NCBI GenBank assembly: GCA_035578905.1
Contig: JAQJVL010000175.1
Span: forward strand, 1,463,001 to 1,527,000
Source: Stictocephala bisonia
Taxonomy: Eukaryota > Arthropoda > Insecta > Hemiptera > Membracidae
Reading direction: 5' to 3'
DNA length: 64,000 nucleotides
A program made the translations under genes and the position numbers. Under the pieces are notes generated by a model. That model was given only the letters and a program-made list of their open reading frames with translations, did no database searches and was not told the origin of the DNA. This document shows, one piece after another, positions 1 through 11,689 of this stretch (positions within the stretch are counted from its first letter, which is position 1; each line of letters starts with the position of its first letter).

Positions 1-1452
1 AATGCTTTGCTGGTTTTCACTGTCGTACATTGATTTTAGATCTTCCCATCGGACGATGCTGTGCCCGAAGAAATTGTAAACGTTTTGGACGGTTTCAAAA
101 AACTGACTGACAACCCTGTTTCCTTCTACAGCATCTTTTAACACAAGATTAAGGTTATGAGCGGCACAGTGCACAAAGTATGCATGAGGAGATTTTTCTT
201 TGATGCGCTGTTGAACACCATTGTACACACCACTCATCACAGCAGCTCCGTCGTAGCCCTGTCCACGACATTTGGATGGGTCTAAATGTTTTTCAGCCAT
301 AGATTTAAAAATTTCATTTGCAAGGCCATGCGCCGATTTATCTTTTACCTGTTTAAAAGATAAAAAAGACTCACAAACTTTAATTTCAACAGGTTTACCA
401 TCTTCATCATTTAATATTTTTACATATCTATAGACTTCACTCAACTGATCCACTTTAGAGATATCCTGAGTGGTATCAAAAATCAATGAAAAAAACAAGG
501 CACTTACTTTGTAAATCACTTATTATATCATTTTTAACGTGTTGTGCTAACAGATTGATTAGTTCATTTTGGATTTGAGGACTTAAGTACTTCACTGTTC
601 CTCCTGGACGCTGAAGTAGCTCTTCCAAAACTGGGTCGTATTTTGACAGCAACTGAACAATTGACAAAAAGTTGCCTTTGTTGGTAAATTCCATCTTCTC
701 ACAAGACCCTCGAAAAGCAAGGTTGCATGTTGCAAGAGTTAGAGTAACATTTAAGATTCTTTCAAGAACCCGCCGCCAAAAGCTCCTTTCACTCTCAAAA
801 TATTTTTGAATTACTTCCTCCAAAGTACCATGTTTTCGCCACTGTTCATAAATTACACAAGAGTTTGCATGGTTTCTAGACGCTTCATGAGATACTATAC
901 GTTCTGAAAGATGCTTCCAGTCTCGAACACCAGTGGTTGAAAAGAGTGATAAATTACACTGGTCTTGCGCTTTAGGTATATCCGAACAAAACAACCAACA
1001 GGGTAGGCAGTAAACACAATCACTATTTTTAGAGTAACCTAGCCAGTTTCGTTTTAATTTTAACCCAGCCTTATTATTAATGTAATAATAAGTGTTTGAA
1101 AAAGATCGACCTCATTGATCTTTAGGAAACGGCCCGTCTGGTTGCAAAGGGCCAGATGCCACCAGCAAACGTTTCGTGTCTTGATTTTTTGGAAGATTGG
1201 GGAATGAATCATAAACTATGTCGATGGATACATTTTCTTCATCTTTAGATACATCTTCCTCAGCAATTTTTTCCTGTAAACATTCTGCCGTTCCTGAAGT
1301 GCTCGCCTGGGGTGAAGTGTAGACACTGCCGACAAGATCGTCATTTTCGACCGTTTCTAATGTATGATTGTCTTTTTTTTCATCACACTTCTCAAAATTA
1401 TCTTCAGACTCATCCTTTTTATCAGTTACTTCATGTTGTATGTCCATAGAAT
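1..1452 (-). pseudogene. hAT transposase, exon 2 (zinc finger + DUF4371), broken
   Basis: Read from 1452 downward, the exon begins with an acidic, low-complexity stretch (1445-1114). An in-frame TGA at 1112-1114 follows, and the frame then continues directly into a TTF-type zinc finger with GRSFSNTYYY, the Cys pair CVYCLPC and a downstream DWKHLSERI..H segment. The DUF4371 part follows to about 476, with LAFRGS, NKGNFL and YLSPQIQNELI. A frameshift near 485-500 moves the frame, after which 1-480 reads DTTQDISKVDQLSEVYRYV, then CRGQGYDGAAVMSGVYNGVQ and CAAHNLNLV, the usual RNase-H-like block with its second catalytic Asp. Two lesions and an otherwise clean frame suggest a young pseudogene. The C-terminal dimerisation domain would lie left of the window. 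Confidence 0.82.
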
Positions 1453-3696
1453 CTAAAATTAAAATAATTTATTTTAGGTCATAATTATAAAGGTGATTGA
1501 CAATTTTTATTATGAAAATCGAAACTTAAAAACTGAACATATTGGAATTCATTATCAATTTCGTCCGTTTGTTGGTATAAGGAATTCATAATTTTTGTAG
1601 ATTGTAATATAGTAATCAATAATAGGAGACCTTCTGTTTTGTGAAACTAATCGTCAATAAGGGAAATTATTGACGATGGGCCCTTATCAGATTACTAATC
1701 AGACACACATGTGTCTATGTTTGGCATAGACAACAAACTTGTTTATTCGTTATCACCATGTAAGAGCTGTCTGCATAGGCGCCACTGCCCCCAGGATCAG
1801 CTATGAGGCGTTGTCGTCGCGACCGCGAACCGTGGGAGCGTGGTTGTTGTCTGCATGGTGTTTATTAGAGGTTTACTACTAAGATAAAATTTTTGCCGAG
1901 GGCCCACAGAGCTGCCAGTCCAGCACTGAATACATGTCACAATAACCCGTCAGTGCCGTAAAAACAGTTTGCTTTTGCTAAACTAAAACGTTAGTTTTAA
2001 TTTATTCATGTGTAAGTTCCAAAAGTGCAGTAAAATTTTTCTTAAACAATAATTTAATTAACTAATTAGCCTACTTTAAATTATAACTTTAATTATTTAT
2101 AACTAACAATTTTTAATTTGTTAAATCTAATTAAAACATAAATTTGATATATGCGATTATATAATTTAGGCTTCCCTATATAGGCCCAATGGGGCCACTA
2201 ATAAAAACAACAAAATTGAAAAAGGAAGTTTAACAGCGCTGTTACTCATAAAATAATTGTGCATATAATTTCCTCTCTTAAGTAATTATGTAGCTGAAAC
2301 TATATGTTAACACTATGTTTATGTTGTAATATTAAAATCAGATTTCTCATGTTTTCAATTCCAGAAAGTCAATTCTTTAAATCTTTTAGATAAGTGGAGT
2401 TAAATTTGTTTTGATAGTTTTATACACTATTGTATGTTAAGTTGTTTAATTAATCTTGGCGCACTGTATGTTCAAAAATTGAAATAAACTGATAAATTGT
2501 TAAATTTTGTTGTTTAAATGTATGTAAATATACATGCGTTACTAGGCCTACAGTTAACAAAAAAATTTACAACAAAGCAGTTCTTAAAAACTAACAAAAT
2601 ATTGAGAAACCACAAACACAGAAATAAATTGAAAATTCCAAAGAATTCAAAAACACCCAGCACGAAAAATGACAATATAATCTTAAATATTAGTATCAAA
2701 CAAACCTAAACAATAATTTTAAATCAACAGGAAAAATTAAGTATAACAACAAAACTAACAAGGCCAAGGTTACCGCAAATCGACATAAAAATACGCACAT
2801 CAGCTGGCCGCCGTTGATAAGGATACTGATAAGGAGGCTGTGAGCGCAATTATCAATTTCATCCATCACCGTTACTTACTGCCGTTCCCATGGGGAGGAT
2901 TAACAGAACAGACTCTGTTCTTAATTTAAATTAATTTTACTGCCTTGAAATGTATCAATTAACTGGAAAATCTTATCAGAGATTAACGACAGAAATAATT
3001 AAATAATTAATTTATTAAAAAATAATTAAAGGAGCTGTGTAATATTAAAGTAGACCTAATTAAAGTACTATTAAAGTACAGTAATTAAAAATACTTATTT
3101 TGCTGGATACGGCAAAATAAGTAAAGTGGGTTGCTAAAATGGCAACACCTGATTCCTTAGCGCGCTAAACACATAAATAGCTCTATACAGTAAATTAGCT
3201 TTGAATGTAAAAAATATACATTAAGTAGAGTAACACGTATTAGGGTACCATAAAATCCCTTGATGTCTAACGAACTGTATAATGTATTATATTAGCATAA
3301 TGTTAATTACATTCGAAAAATTCATGGTGCTGATAATAAAGTTATAGACGCGGATTCCGCGAAGGTTTTTATTCAATTTACAATATTTACCTTAATTTGA
3401 TCAAGGTCCTAAAAAACTGTTCGGTATAGAAATCGTTTGCCATTGCCAAAATTTAGTTGTAACTAACTCAAGAGTTGAAAGATTCTAAATTTAAAAAAAT
3501 ATATATCAAACTGTAGCGATACTACTGTAGCATTCATGACAATTAATTATCAATGCAGTAAAAGCAAGATCTTAGCGGAATACTGAAACCACTTTTTATG
3601 AGTTAAATTTTATCTGAGTAGCAGAAAAATGTAGAATTCTGGCAATACAATCTTAAAAATTAAGCCTAGAGTATTATTTGAAATACGATAATTTAC
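1453..3696 (-). other. Intron of the hAT transposase gene
   Basis: This is 2244 bp of AT-rich sequence between a GTAAAT donor and a TTTTAG acceptor on the minus strand. Short overlapping ORFs near 2514-2709 are on both strands, biased and unlike any family I know. A GC-richer patch at 1740-1860 has no recognisable coding content. I see no nested element. Confidence 0.5.
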
Positions 3697-3838
3697 CTGT
3701 ATTGTTAGTATCACTTGATGAATGACTTGCACTGACGCTACCCAGCCATTGGGATAACTTTGAATTTTTTGCACACTCTTCATCTCTTCTTTTCTTAAGT
3801 TGTCTTTTTTTACTTCCACTTAAATATGACCGTTTCAT
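3697..3838 (-). CDS. hAT transposase, exon 1 (basic N-terminus)
   Basis: The ATG at 3836-3838 opens a 47-codon exon starting MKRSYLSGSKKRQLKKRRDE, the Lys/Arg-rich leader typical of ZMYM1-like hAT proteins and a likely nuclear localisation signal. The exon ends at 3697 with ...ACAG before GTAAAT, leaving one nucleotide of a codon. The acceptor TTTTAG ends at 1453, and exon 2 starts at 1452 with AT, which completes a GAT codon and continues in the open frame of the acidic segment. The phase match across 2244 bp supports real splicing. Upstream in-frame codons exist but use no ATG, so the ATG at 3838 is the best start. Confidence 0.68.
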
Positions 3839-4319
3839 TATAACTAGCACACTAGCACACACTTTAGGAAGAGGTCGATCGCAAAAACTGAGTAAAAATT
3901 ACAGCACAAACAACTTAGTCACGATTAGTCCCGAATGTCCTATCACAACCACGTACTGAGAGGTAATGACGAGAAGTAAACACTATACAGTATTGCCAAG
4001 ATTATTTTTTATCTTAGCAAAGTTTGGCAACGCAGACGTCTTTCGATGTCGTGGGAACACCTGTGCACTTCCGGTTACAGTAGTATATTTATCGTTTATC
4101 TCAAACATCCGGCTGGGCAATGACTCACTCCCGAGCAACAATTATTGACGTAAGAAAATTATATTTCTTTATGATTTTGTATAAGCTTATTTGTCTTAAA
4201 AATATTTTTATCGTATATTTTTTAAGTTCAAAATTCAGTCTCTAGTTTTTTACATTTTTATTATAAAATTTTCGTTGATTTTTAAATATATAAAAAATAC
4301 GTTTTTCGGAAGTAGTACG

Positions 4320-4406
4320 CAATTATGCCCCTCTATCGGGGGCCCCTTCGGGTCCCCCTAGGCTCGGGGGCCCCGGGGCGTTGCCCCGGTGGTCGTTACG
4401 GCCCTG
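4320..4406 (-). repeat. hAT terminal inverted repeat and GC-rich subterminal region
   Basis: Read on the minus strand from 4406 it begins CAGGGCCGTAACGACC and continues through runs of C and G that can pair with each other (CGGGGCC and GGGGCCCC). It is an abrupt GC island in AT-rich DNA and marks the 5' end of the element. The flanking 8 bp at 4407-4414 (gattctac) would be the target duplication; its partner is off the window. Confidence 0.65.
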
Positions 4407-6198
4407 GATTCTACGCTATGTACGATTTTCATTCAACCTTCCACGTAATATGGTAAAGCAGCATTATACATTAAAAACAAGTTTATATGTGGGCAATTTA
4501 ATAACACAGTCTTAATCACAGCGCAAAACAGGAGTACTGAACACACTTTTTCTAGTGTTTCAGATCTAGGGTAAAGTAGGTCGATGCACAGAATTTTAAA
4601 ACCAATTAATTTTATGAAAACAATATTTATTATAAATTTAAACCCAATAATTAATTATATTTGAGTCATATATGTAGAGCGATGCTGGGACAAGATCCGA
4701 CTGTTGTGAGTTGGCTAGAATGAAGTGACATGACATGTGCAGAGCGCCACACATAGATAAGACTGTTTAGACGAGTGAGCTGAGCTCGACAGAAATGGCC
4801 TTTAGTGTCAGACTCCAAGATTGCAGCAGAACAATATTGACGAATATTTAGAGTACTGTAGTTCCAACGTTAACCATTAGATGGCTCAGCAACGTATCTC
4901 CACTCCAAAATATGCAATGTTTCACCAAATGTCCGCTAGATGTCAGGCCTAAAAACACGCACAGAATACCTCCTAAGGTGACATGTCTGTATTATGTTTG
5001 GTCTGTGATTATACATACCATTCTGTACCATAGTAAATAAACCATAATAAATAATGATATCAAACCTTTTATATTTTTGTACTGAATAAAAAACATTATA
5101 TATTCCTGTTTAATTTATAAAAGTATAATGTGGAGAAATAAATGTGACGTTGACTTTATTCAATATTTGTACTAACGTGTCAATTATCAATGAAAAAGGC
5201 TACATTAATTTCTTCTGTTCAAATTATCGAATCATTATAAGATTGGCACCAAAACTGAAGTATAACATGTATACTTCATCACCATTCGCATGGAGTAAAA
5301 AAAGAAGTAAAACGCGCATTAATTACAACTTAGGAAGTTACAGTACAGAAACCTGACACATTGTAAAAGAACTGCGGAAGCAACGCAGCAGTAGGCTACT
5401 CAGCTTGACTCTTTTTACACAAGACACACACCCATAAAAGTCTCAAAACTTGAGGATTTCATAAAACTACAGATGTCTGAAACATCAGCCTTAGGTTGGC
5501 TTTTGACAGACTACAATAAACAGATGACTCGTGCCTTTGAAGTTTATAGGTTTATACTTACGAACAACCTAAGCACCTAGCAAGAATTTTACTAGTTAAT
5601 ATTTGCTAGTTAAATTTTTGTTTAAGATTCTAGTAAAGAAATACATTTCTTTAGTCCCAATTGCCTTTAATTTATGAGTTAAGATAATAGTTCAAGAATA
5701 AAATATTCGTAATGAACCACAAATAATTCTTGAGCTAACAACAGAAACACAAATAATTCTTGTAACAAACGAGTTACATCAGAAAACTTGTTTAATAAAC
5801 TTGTGTTTTACAACAGACGAACAACAAGTTGCACAAAAAACGCTATTTTACAAGTTGTACAATGTTGTTCAAAAAGTGTGTTACAACCAAAAATCGTGTT
5901 TTGTAACAGGTTGCAGCCTTCCCGGTTTGATTCGGTAAAGATCAAAGGAAATCGGTGTTTTATGATATTTTGTTTCATAACTTGCTGTGTCTGTGACCAT
6001 CACGTCCTCATGGCAACTAAAGGTAGAATTTGAATTAAACATGTTGCATAAAACTGTTGCACAGGAAAGTGATTTAGGTCTATGTTCTACAACAAATATT
6101 GAAATAAGTTCAATGCAAGTTGTGAAAAGCAAGTTGTGCGAAAGTAAAATTCAATGGTACTTTGTAAAGTGGAGGGGCAGGTTAGTTCAATAAGCCAC
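4407..6198. other. AT-rich region without a recognisable gene
   Basis: Only short ORFs with random-looking composition are present. At 5719-5766 a 16-bp word (cacaaataattcttg) occurs twice, and 5790-5900 is enriched in ACAA/TTGT words such as caacaagttgc and acaagttgtac, which look like decayed inverted repeats. No transposase, splice-defined exon or RNA gene was seen. Confidence 0.4.
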
Positions 6199-7080
6199 CA
6201 ATCAAATCTTTTATTACCATTGTATAGCAATCGTCAGATTAGTTCTAAAATTTTAACAATCACGCCACATCAAAACCCCGAGTCAAACATACAGAATCTC
6301 CGCTCACACCACATTCATACTGTGAATATACCCACTTCCAGCGCCAGACATCAGACTTCTGACTATGCGGTGACCCACCTATGTGCCATGAACTCGTCAA
6401 CACTGTAAAATGCTTGGGTTGCTAAAAAGTGTTCCAAATGAGTTTTTAACACCTTGGGCATCAGGGCACTTAATTGAATTGGAGAACTAGTTGATGAAAC
6501 GAACCCCTGCTTGTGAGGACAGGTGTTTATAAACCCCGTCCTTTGTCTCGCAGTTCGGTAGGTAACTCTGCCTCGTGTGTCATATGTGTGTATGTCCCAA
6601 CCGCTGGTCATATTACATTTAGACACACAGAATAAAGTTGTTTCTAAAATGTAGAGACATGGCAGGGTCAACAGTTGCAACTCCTTGAATGCTTCCTTGC
6701 AAGATTATCTGAACTTTAACAGAGCGATTATGTGAATCGTTTGCTTTTGCAATTTGAACACTCTGAGAAACTGACCGTTTGAGCTGGCCCCCCACAATAC
6801 CAAACCGTAGGTTAGAAGGAGGTAAATTAAGCCGTAATACACCATCAACAATACCTGAGTAGGGCAGTATTAGACTTAAGGACCTCAAAACATAAATTCC
6901 TAAGGAAAGTTTTGAGCACACATGGTCTATGTGAGCATTCCAAGTCAATCCCCTATTCAGGAATATACCTAGGAATTTTGGAACAGTAGACAACATCCAG
7001 CAGGGTTTCATCCAATATGACGGTTAGCCCGTCATTAGGATCTCCTGATCGCAGCGTGAAAGTCAGGACATTTGAATATA
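6199..7080 (-). pseudogene. LINE reverse transcriptase, 3' fragment
   Basis: Minus-strand pieces at 6619-7011 and 6363-6680 encode the C-terminal end of a non-LTR reverse transcriptase. PKFLGIFLNRGLTWNAHIDH (the FLGI..D..L.W..H motif) is followed, after frame changes, by LLTLPCLYILETTLF, NTRG-like HTYDTRG, and the terminal segment with AFYSVDEFMAH. Closely similar segments occur at 36735-37376 and 56292-56952, so they belong to one family. The 3' end probably reaches the aatcaaatctttta tail near 6201. Everything 5' of the thumb region is missing, as expected for 5' truncation on insertion. Confidence 0.75.
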
Positions 7081-7519
7081 CCAAAGGATATCTTTATTTA
7101 ATATATATCAGCATTTTATAACAATATCATAAATTACTATATTAAGTTTTTTAATTATAGTTAGATTTCAATTATATGTAACTCATGTGAATCATTAGTG
7201 AAGAAAGATTAACACTATACTGAGGTGAATGGAATGGTTTTAATCTCATAAGTAAACATGAAAAAAGGCCGTTGTTAAGAGGCGAAGTTAGGTCTGTTAA
7301 GTCCTTTCTTCTGGGGTTGATCAGGGAGTTATTCGTTACTTATTAACCTTTTGGCTGTTCAGCAGAAAATTAAAAAAAATACTCCCAAAAGTGTTCAGGG
7401 CTTCAATATGTGAAGTTCCCAAGCATGTTCACCACAATCACTCGTTTGGAGTTTTACCTAAAAATATGTAAACATCACTGCAATCAGTAAATATAATCAC
7501 ATAATAATATCAAATGAAA

Positions 7520-7830
7520 AGAATGTAAACAATAAATAAAGCCAAAACATTTGACCTGTACATATCATATGCACTCATCGTTCAAACTTCACAAGTTGGG
7601 TTATGCCCGTATCAATATGATTTTTATCAAGTACTAGTTAAAAACGTAAAAGAACACACAAATTGGGTTTTTATCATGACGGGAATATGAATCACAATGT
7701 AAATTAATAAATAAAGCCAAAACATCTTATCTTTACATTTCTCATGCACAGATGCGCGCTCCCGAGTTCTGCGGCTGCCATATCAACACGATGTTTGTCT
7801 AATGAGTACCAGATAAAAACGTAAACAAAG
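7520..7830. repeat. Two diverged direct copies of a 175-bp unit
   Basis: The word aataaataaagccaaaacat occurs at 7531 and again at 7706. After each copy, similar words follow in the same order: acatatcatatgcac versus acatttctcatgcac, then atcaatatgatttttatc versus atcaacacgatgtttgtc, then taaaaacgtaaa. This is a two-unit tandem duplication with considerable divergence and no coding content. Confidence 0.6.
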
Positions 7831-8674
7831 TTCATTTCAAAATTTTAGACCATGAAGTACATTATAAAATTTATGAAATACGCAAATATTACTAATTAAA
7901 CACTCAACGGTAAGACCACATTTTTATTCTTATCTTGTGGTTATCCATCTGTGTCAACACGTTTCATAAAATTCTGATGAATAAATTAAAATAAAAAGTA
8001 TTTTTGTTATAAATGCACCGTGTTGGGGTAACCCAGAGATAAACTCAGTTTATGGTTATGTTTTTTATAAGTAATCTCTTTTAATAGTGAATAAATATAG
8101 GTTATTCAGTCATATTGGATGAAATATTGCTTTCACATCTCTCTCTTGACAAAGATTAGCTGGGACTGTGTTGTGGGGGGGGGGGGGGTAATAAGTATCT
8201 TAGGATGAGATGGGCATCAGACCCATTTTGACATCTTAGGAACGATTCACCACTTGCTTGCAAACCGGTTTTTTGTCCTTGTCAAACCAATCAATAATTT
8301 GTTCTAGACGAGGCCTTTTCCCTCAGGTCGTCTCCCTTATTCTCTATCTATCTCTTCCTCTCTCACTCCCTTTTCTCTTTCAGTGTAATGCATGTATTCA
8401 CGGCTAGGAGGCAGGACTCCACTCATGCAGTAGTTCAGTTACTCCACACTAGGTTTTTAACTCACGATTTTTTTCCAATTGGGTGAACCATCTATGTTGT
8501 ATATAAACAATGCAAGTATGTAAAAGCTGTGAAAAAGAACAATAGAAATAAAAATTGTTCTTATGACATAGGCCTAAATTGAAATTAAGGAAAATGTGTA
8601 ACCCCTATTAATACTAAACATCGAGTGACTTACATGAAGTGTCTTTATAAAGTTAGCCTAATACTAGAACAAGT
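7831..8674. other. No gene seen; 14-bp G run
   Basis: This is AT-rich sequence with a homopolymer of 14 G at 8175-8188 and a pyrimidine-rich TCTCTC stretch around 8340-8380. No ORF or element end could be assigned. The 3' end of the hAT remnant to the right should fall in this area, but I could not identify it. Confidence 0.35.
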
Positions 8675-8730
8675 ATATAGTTCCCATTATATAGTTCCCA
8701 TTATATAGTTCCCATTATATAGTTCCCATT
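8675..8730. repeat. Tandem repeat, 14 bp x 4
   Basis: There are four perfect head-to-tail copies of atatagttcccatt with no spacer. Absence of unique spacers rules out a CRISPR array; it is a minisatellite. Confidence 0.95.
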
Positions 8731-8787
8731 ATTTTAATCATATAAGCACTCCTGCACATTCCTTTTTTCTTATAGGGCCTTCCTTCT

Positions 8788-9412
8788 TCCTTATTGCCTG
8801 GCGAATGTATCTATGATGTCATCATATTGAATCTCCTGACTCAAGCCTCTACTCGATGTTCAGCAGTGCCAGTGATGAAAGTTTATCGTGACCAGTTGTT
8901 GACCGTAGGTAATTCTTTACACGACGGAGAGTGGAGAAAGGTCTTCCTCTCATGCAGTTAGATGCATGAGCACATAAAACCATTTTCAGGGCAATTTCAA
9001 TGTTAGGGTAGATGTGTAAATAATCAAAGTGACACAAAAGCTTGATTATCTCAATCTAGGAGGTACTTGTTTTACTCTGTTGAGTCTTTTGCGTCAAAAA
9101 CTGTTTTAAATGTAACCACTCGTCTACTACATCCCTACAGCCAGTTCTCCTGTGTTTGTAACAAAGTTGATGCATAATGTTGAAAAATAGTTTAACTTTA
9201 CCATCAATTATTTGTTCTAATGAACTTCAAAATCAAAATGCTTTATTAGCCTGATTTTTTTAAATCAATTAAAAAAAATATGTTAAATGACTATTTATTT
9301 TTATCTCCAAATATTTTTAAAGTTTTTTTTTTCTCATTTTTTTGCAAGCGCCCCCTGGGAGCTTGCACCCTTAGGCCCAGGCCTACGAGGCCTATTGGAA
9401 AATCCGGCCCTG
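8788..9412 (-). pseudogene. hAT remnant: 5' terminus joined to transposase C-terminus
   Basis: The minus strand from about 9233 to 8788 encodes the end of a hAT transposase: SSLEQIIDGKVKLFFNIMHQ, DVVDEW, then YPNIEIALKM and the dimerisation segment PFSTLRRVKNYLRSTTGHDK and SSLALLNIE. A frame change leads to QYDDIIDTFA before a stop. The interval 9350-9412 ends, on the minus strand, with CAGGGCCGGATTTTCC, the 5' terminus of this hAT group, so the zinc finger and most of the DUF4371 core have been deleted between them. The catalytic core is absent. The 3' terminus was not found. Confidence 0.72.
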
Positions 9413-9845
9413 AATATGAACATGGGTCTACTACAGTGACTAGTTTACTGTCTGTCAGTATTTTTTACAAATTATTGTTTAACTCAAGAACTGTTTAAGA
9501 TAGAAATTTCAAATTTAGTATACACATGTAGCTAAATAGGTTAAACAAGGAAGTAAAATGTCATTACTGTAACGAAATTAATTTCTTAATAGCGGCCTTT
9601 TAATGTTAAATTTCACAAAAACAGTTATAGCTGTACAAAATTTAAAAGTTAAGTAAAAAATGCACAATCAAGAGACAACTCAAACAACATCTCATTTTTA
9701 TCGAAATCGAATAATAAATCACCCAGGAGCGACAATTTTGTAAAAATCAATGTAATTTCCATAGTACAACAATACATACCTAAAACATAGTTTAACAGCA
9801 AATATGAGACGCTGCGTATCATTAATTAGCTGTTTTATATCCACT
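9413..9845 (+). repeat. Left arm of long inverted repeat
   Basis: This is inverted with respect to 12365-12797. It starts immediately after the hAT terminus at 9412, so the hAT remnant was inserted at, or has removed, the outer edge. The two arms differ by small indels and substitutions. Confidence 0.75.
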
Positions 9846-10125
9846 TCATTTTAACAGAGAGTCAGCTGTTTATTAACAATTAATTATTTATAGAATAGAA
9901 TTGCAAATATTTCCACAAAACAAATTAAAGTTGCTCAAAGTGCACAAGATTGCACAGTTTCCAACGTTATACTACAGGTCGATGAACTCGTTCAGAAATG
10001 TGTACATTCTCCTGAAATCTCTTTGCAGCTTCTATAATACTGCCAACCAAGTCAAGTTCACTCCACTGGTGTGCTGTGTATCATTTCTTTCAAGTACCCT
10101 CCCAGAATAAAGCCTAATGGTTTAA

Positions 10126-10858
10126 CACGTTCAGTGCGGGTGGACCGTATACAATCCACCGCCAGCCGGGCGCTGATGGCGCGTGGACCGGGCCCATACC
10201 ACTCTACACTGTTGTTGCTATGCAGTCAGTGTGAGCTCAGCTTTTGCGCGAGGTAGACCTTACGTCGGCCGCTATACGAATGTGAACCGTTCTATATTTT
10301 TGCGTTTTCCGTTTTTATCTATCGTTTTTTCGAGTGGAGTTTTACAATTTATGTAATTTAGTGATTTCTTCATGTAAATAAGTTTGTTCTTTATGTAAAT
10401 AAGTGTGTTTAGTGTATATTATTGTAGTATTTAGTGTAATTTTTATTGTTGAAACATGGCTGACAACACTGTTGATGACCTTGACTTGACTGACGACATT
10501 ATTACAAGTGAAGATTCCGACACCGAAAGTGTTGATGATGATGATGATGCAGTTTTGAACCCTATTTGGTGTAACAACAGTGCTGGACTCAAAAAAATTA
10601 ACTTTTTGAAGGACAATAAGCTATTGGTGGCCATACCTGGTGATAGCTCACCTATTGATTGGTCTTCTAGCATCCCAAGGGGCTGATGGACCGTATCCAG
10701 ACCACAACTTATGACGTCATAAACAACTTTTTCCCATGCTACAACCAACTTCGTTTTGCTGTTTTTGGGCTGTCTATACCTTATGAAAAGTAAAATTAAA
10801 TGTTATAATACTTAGTTTCCCGGGTCGGTTAGAGTGTTTTTACTTAGCAGTGAACGTG
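10126..10858 (+). mobile_element. piggyBac-like non-autonomous element (TTAA-flanked)
   Basis: The element is bounded by TTAA at 10122-10125 and 10859-10862. The ends are inverted repeats: CACGTTCAGTGCGG on the left and, reading inward from the right, CACGTTCACTGCTAAG. It is 733 bp long, far shorter than an autonomous piggyBac, and retains the start of a transposase-like ORF on the + strand. Related CACGTTC termini occur at 62005 and 63736. Confidence 0.8.
10456..10686 (+). pseudogene. piggyBac-type transposase N-terminal fragment
   Basis: This 76-codon ORF starts with an ATG after AT-rich leader DNA. Its N-terminus is highly acidic (DDLDLTDD, EDSDTESVDDDDD), followed by FLKDNKLLVAIPGDSSPIDW, which resembles the acidic leader and F..PG segment of piggyBac transposases. 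The catalytic DDD domain is missing because the element is internally deleted. The acidic run can occur in unrelated proteins, so the assignment rests mainly on the surrounding TTAA/CACGTTC ends. Confidence 0.5.
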
Positions 10859-11059
10859 TTAAGGTCAGGAGATCTACCAGACCAATGTACAGGTCCACCA
10901 CGTCCAATCCACCTCTGCTCAAACGTAACATTTATGTAGTCTCTAACGTCCTTACCAATTTGAGCTGGAGCTCCATCATGTTGAAATCACATGAAGTGAC
11001 ACATCTGCTATTAATTCATGGAAAATGTCTCTGGGATAAACAAGGTACATAGGGGCGTG

Positions 11060-11689
11060 AAATCTGTTTGATAAAATATAGGGTCATATTAATAGGTATT
11101 CAAACTTGTTTTAGATTGCCATTAGCCACGACATAAAAATTTTACATGCAGTTCACAATTTCCTCACTTGTATCGTTATTCATGTTTTTAATTAATATTA
11201 TTAGCTGTTTAATTAAAAAAAACCCAATATTACTGTATTATTATCCGACTCATGGTTGATGGCCTGCGAAATAGCACATGCCCAACATATTTTTTCACCC
11301 ACCACACACAGTCATATGTTCTTAGTACAGTCACTGCTAAAAGTATGGATATATCATAACAACAATGATCTCACTTGCCACAGTGTTTACATTGGATCTC
11401 TTCTATTGTATAGATATTCTATTCTATTAAACAACAGTTTAACAATTGAGTTATAATTGAGGTATTCTTAATGGTTTAAATGATAGAATAATTGCCAGTT
11501 TCACAAACATAATTAAGTTTGTTCTAACCATAGTTAAAATATTTTACCATAATTGATTGATTATGTGTTTTACTTTACTGTACCTTGCAGCCCACTGTCG
11601 CTGGAGGGGAACTGTGGTGCTAAAACATCCTCTCCCCTGTACACGCCATTTAGTTTTGAGTTTATGAATCATTATTATTCATTATTCAT
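11060..11689. other. AT-rich interior of the long-inverted-repeat element
   Basis: No coding similarity was recognised. The minus strand here should hold the N-terminal part of the DDE transposase, but I could not find it, so it is either deleted or beyond recognition. Confidence 0.35.

Larger units (their letters stand above)
1..4406 (-). mobile_element. hAT element (DUF4371/ZMYM1-like), 3' end outside window
   Basis: The minus strand carries, in order from 4406 leftwards, a GC-rich terminal sequence starting CAGGGCCGTAACG, a short basic first exon (3697-3838), a 2.2-kb intron, and a long second exon encoding a TTF-type zinc finger and a DUF4371/RNase-H-like transposase core that runs off the left edge. 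The CAGGGCC terminus is shared with the other hAT copies at 9412, 51638 and 46964. The left terminal repeat and target duplication lie outside the window, so they cannot be checked. The coding part has one in-frame stop and one frameshift, so this copy is probably inactive. Confidence 0.8.
9905..11050 (-). pseudogene. Tc1/mariner-superfamily (DDE) transposase C-terminus, split by insertion
   Basis: Read from 11050 down to 10863, the minus strand encodes FQHDGAPAQIG (the second catalytic Asp region), VRDYINVTFEQRWIGRGGP and WSGRSPDL. The frame is then interrupted at a TTAA by the 10126-10858 element and resumes at 10125 with PLGFILGGYLKEMIHSTPV, followed after a frameshift by IIEAAKRFQENV. The RWIGRGG..W..RSPDL.PL.F..WG pattern is standard for insect IS630/Tc1-mariner-type transposases; here the Trp of the LWG motif is a Gly. 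The N-terminal DNA-binding part was not found. Stops and frameshifts show it is dead. Confidence 0.7.

Noticed and set aside
1740..1860. GC-rich patch in the hAT intron as a possible exon
   Set aside because: No open frame with family similarity, and the exon 1/exon 2 phases already match without it.
2514..2709. Overlapping ORFs on both strands in the hAT intron
   Set aside because: Low-complexity composition; sense and antisense shadows of AT-rich DNA.
8175..8188. Run of 14 G as a possible regulatory or telomere-like sequence
   Set aside because: Simple homopolymer with no repeat context.
10443..10748. 101-codon minus-strand ORF over the piggyBac-like fragment
   Set aside because: Serine-rich antisense shadow of the acidic GAT/GAA-rich plus-strand frame.
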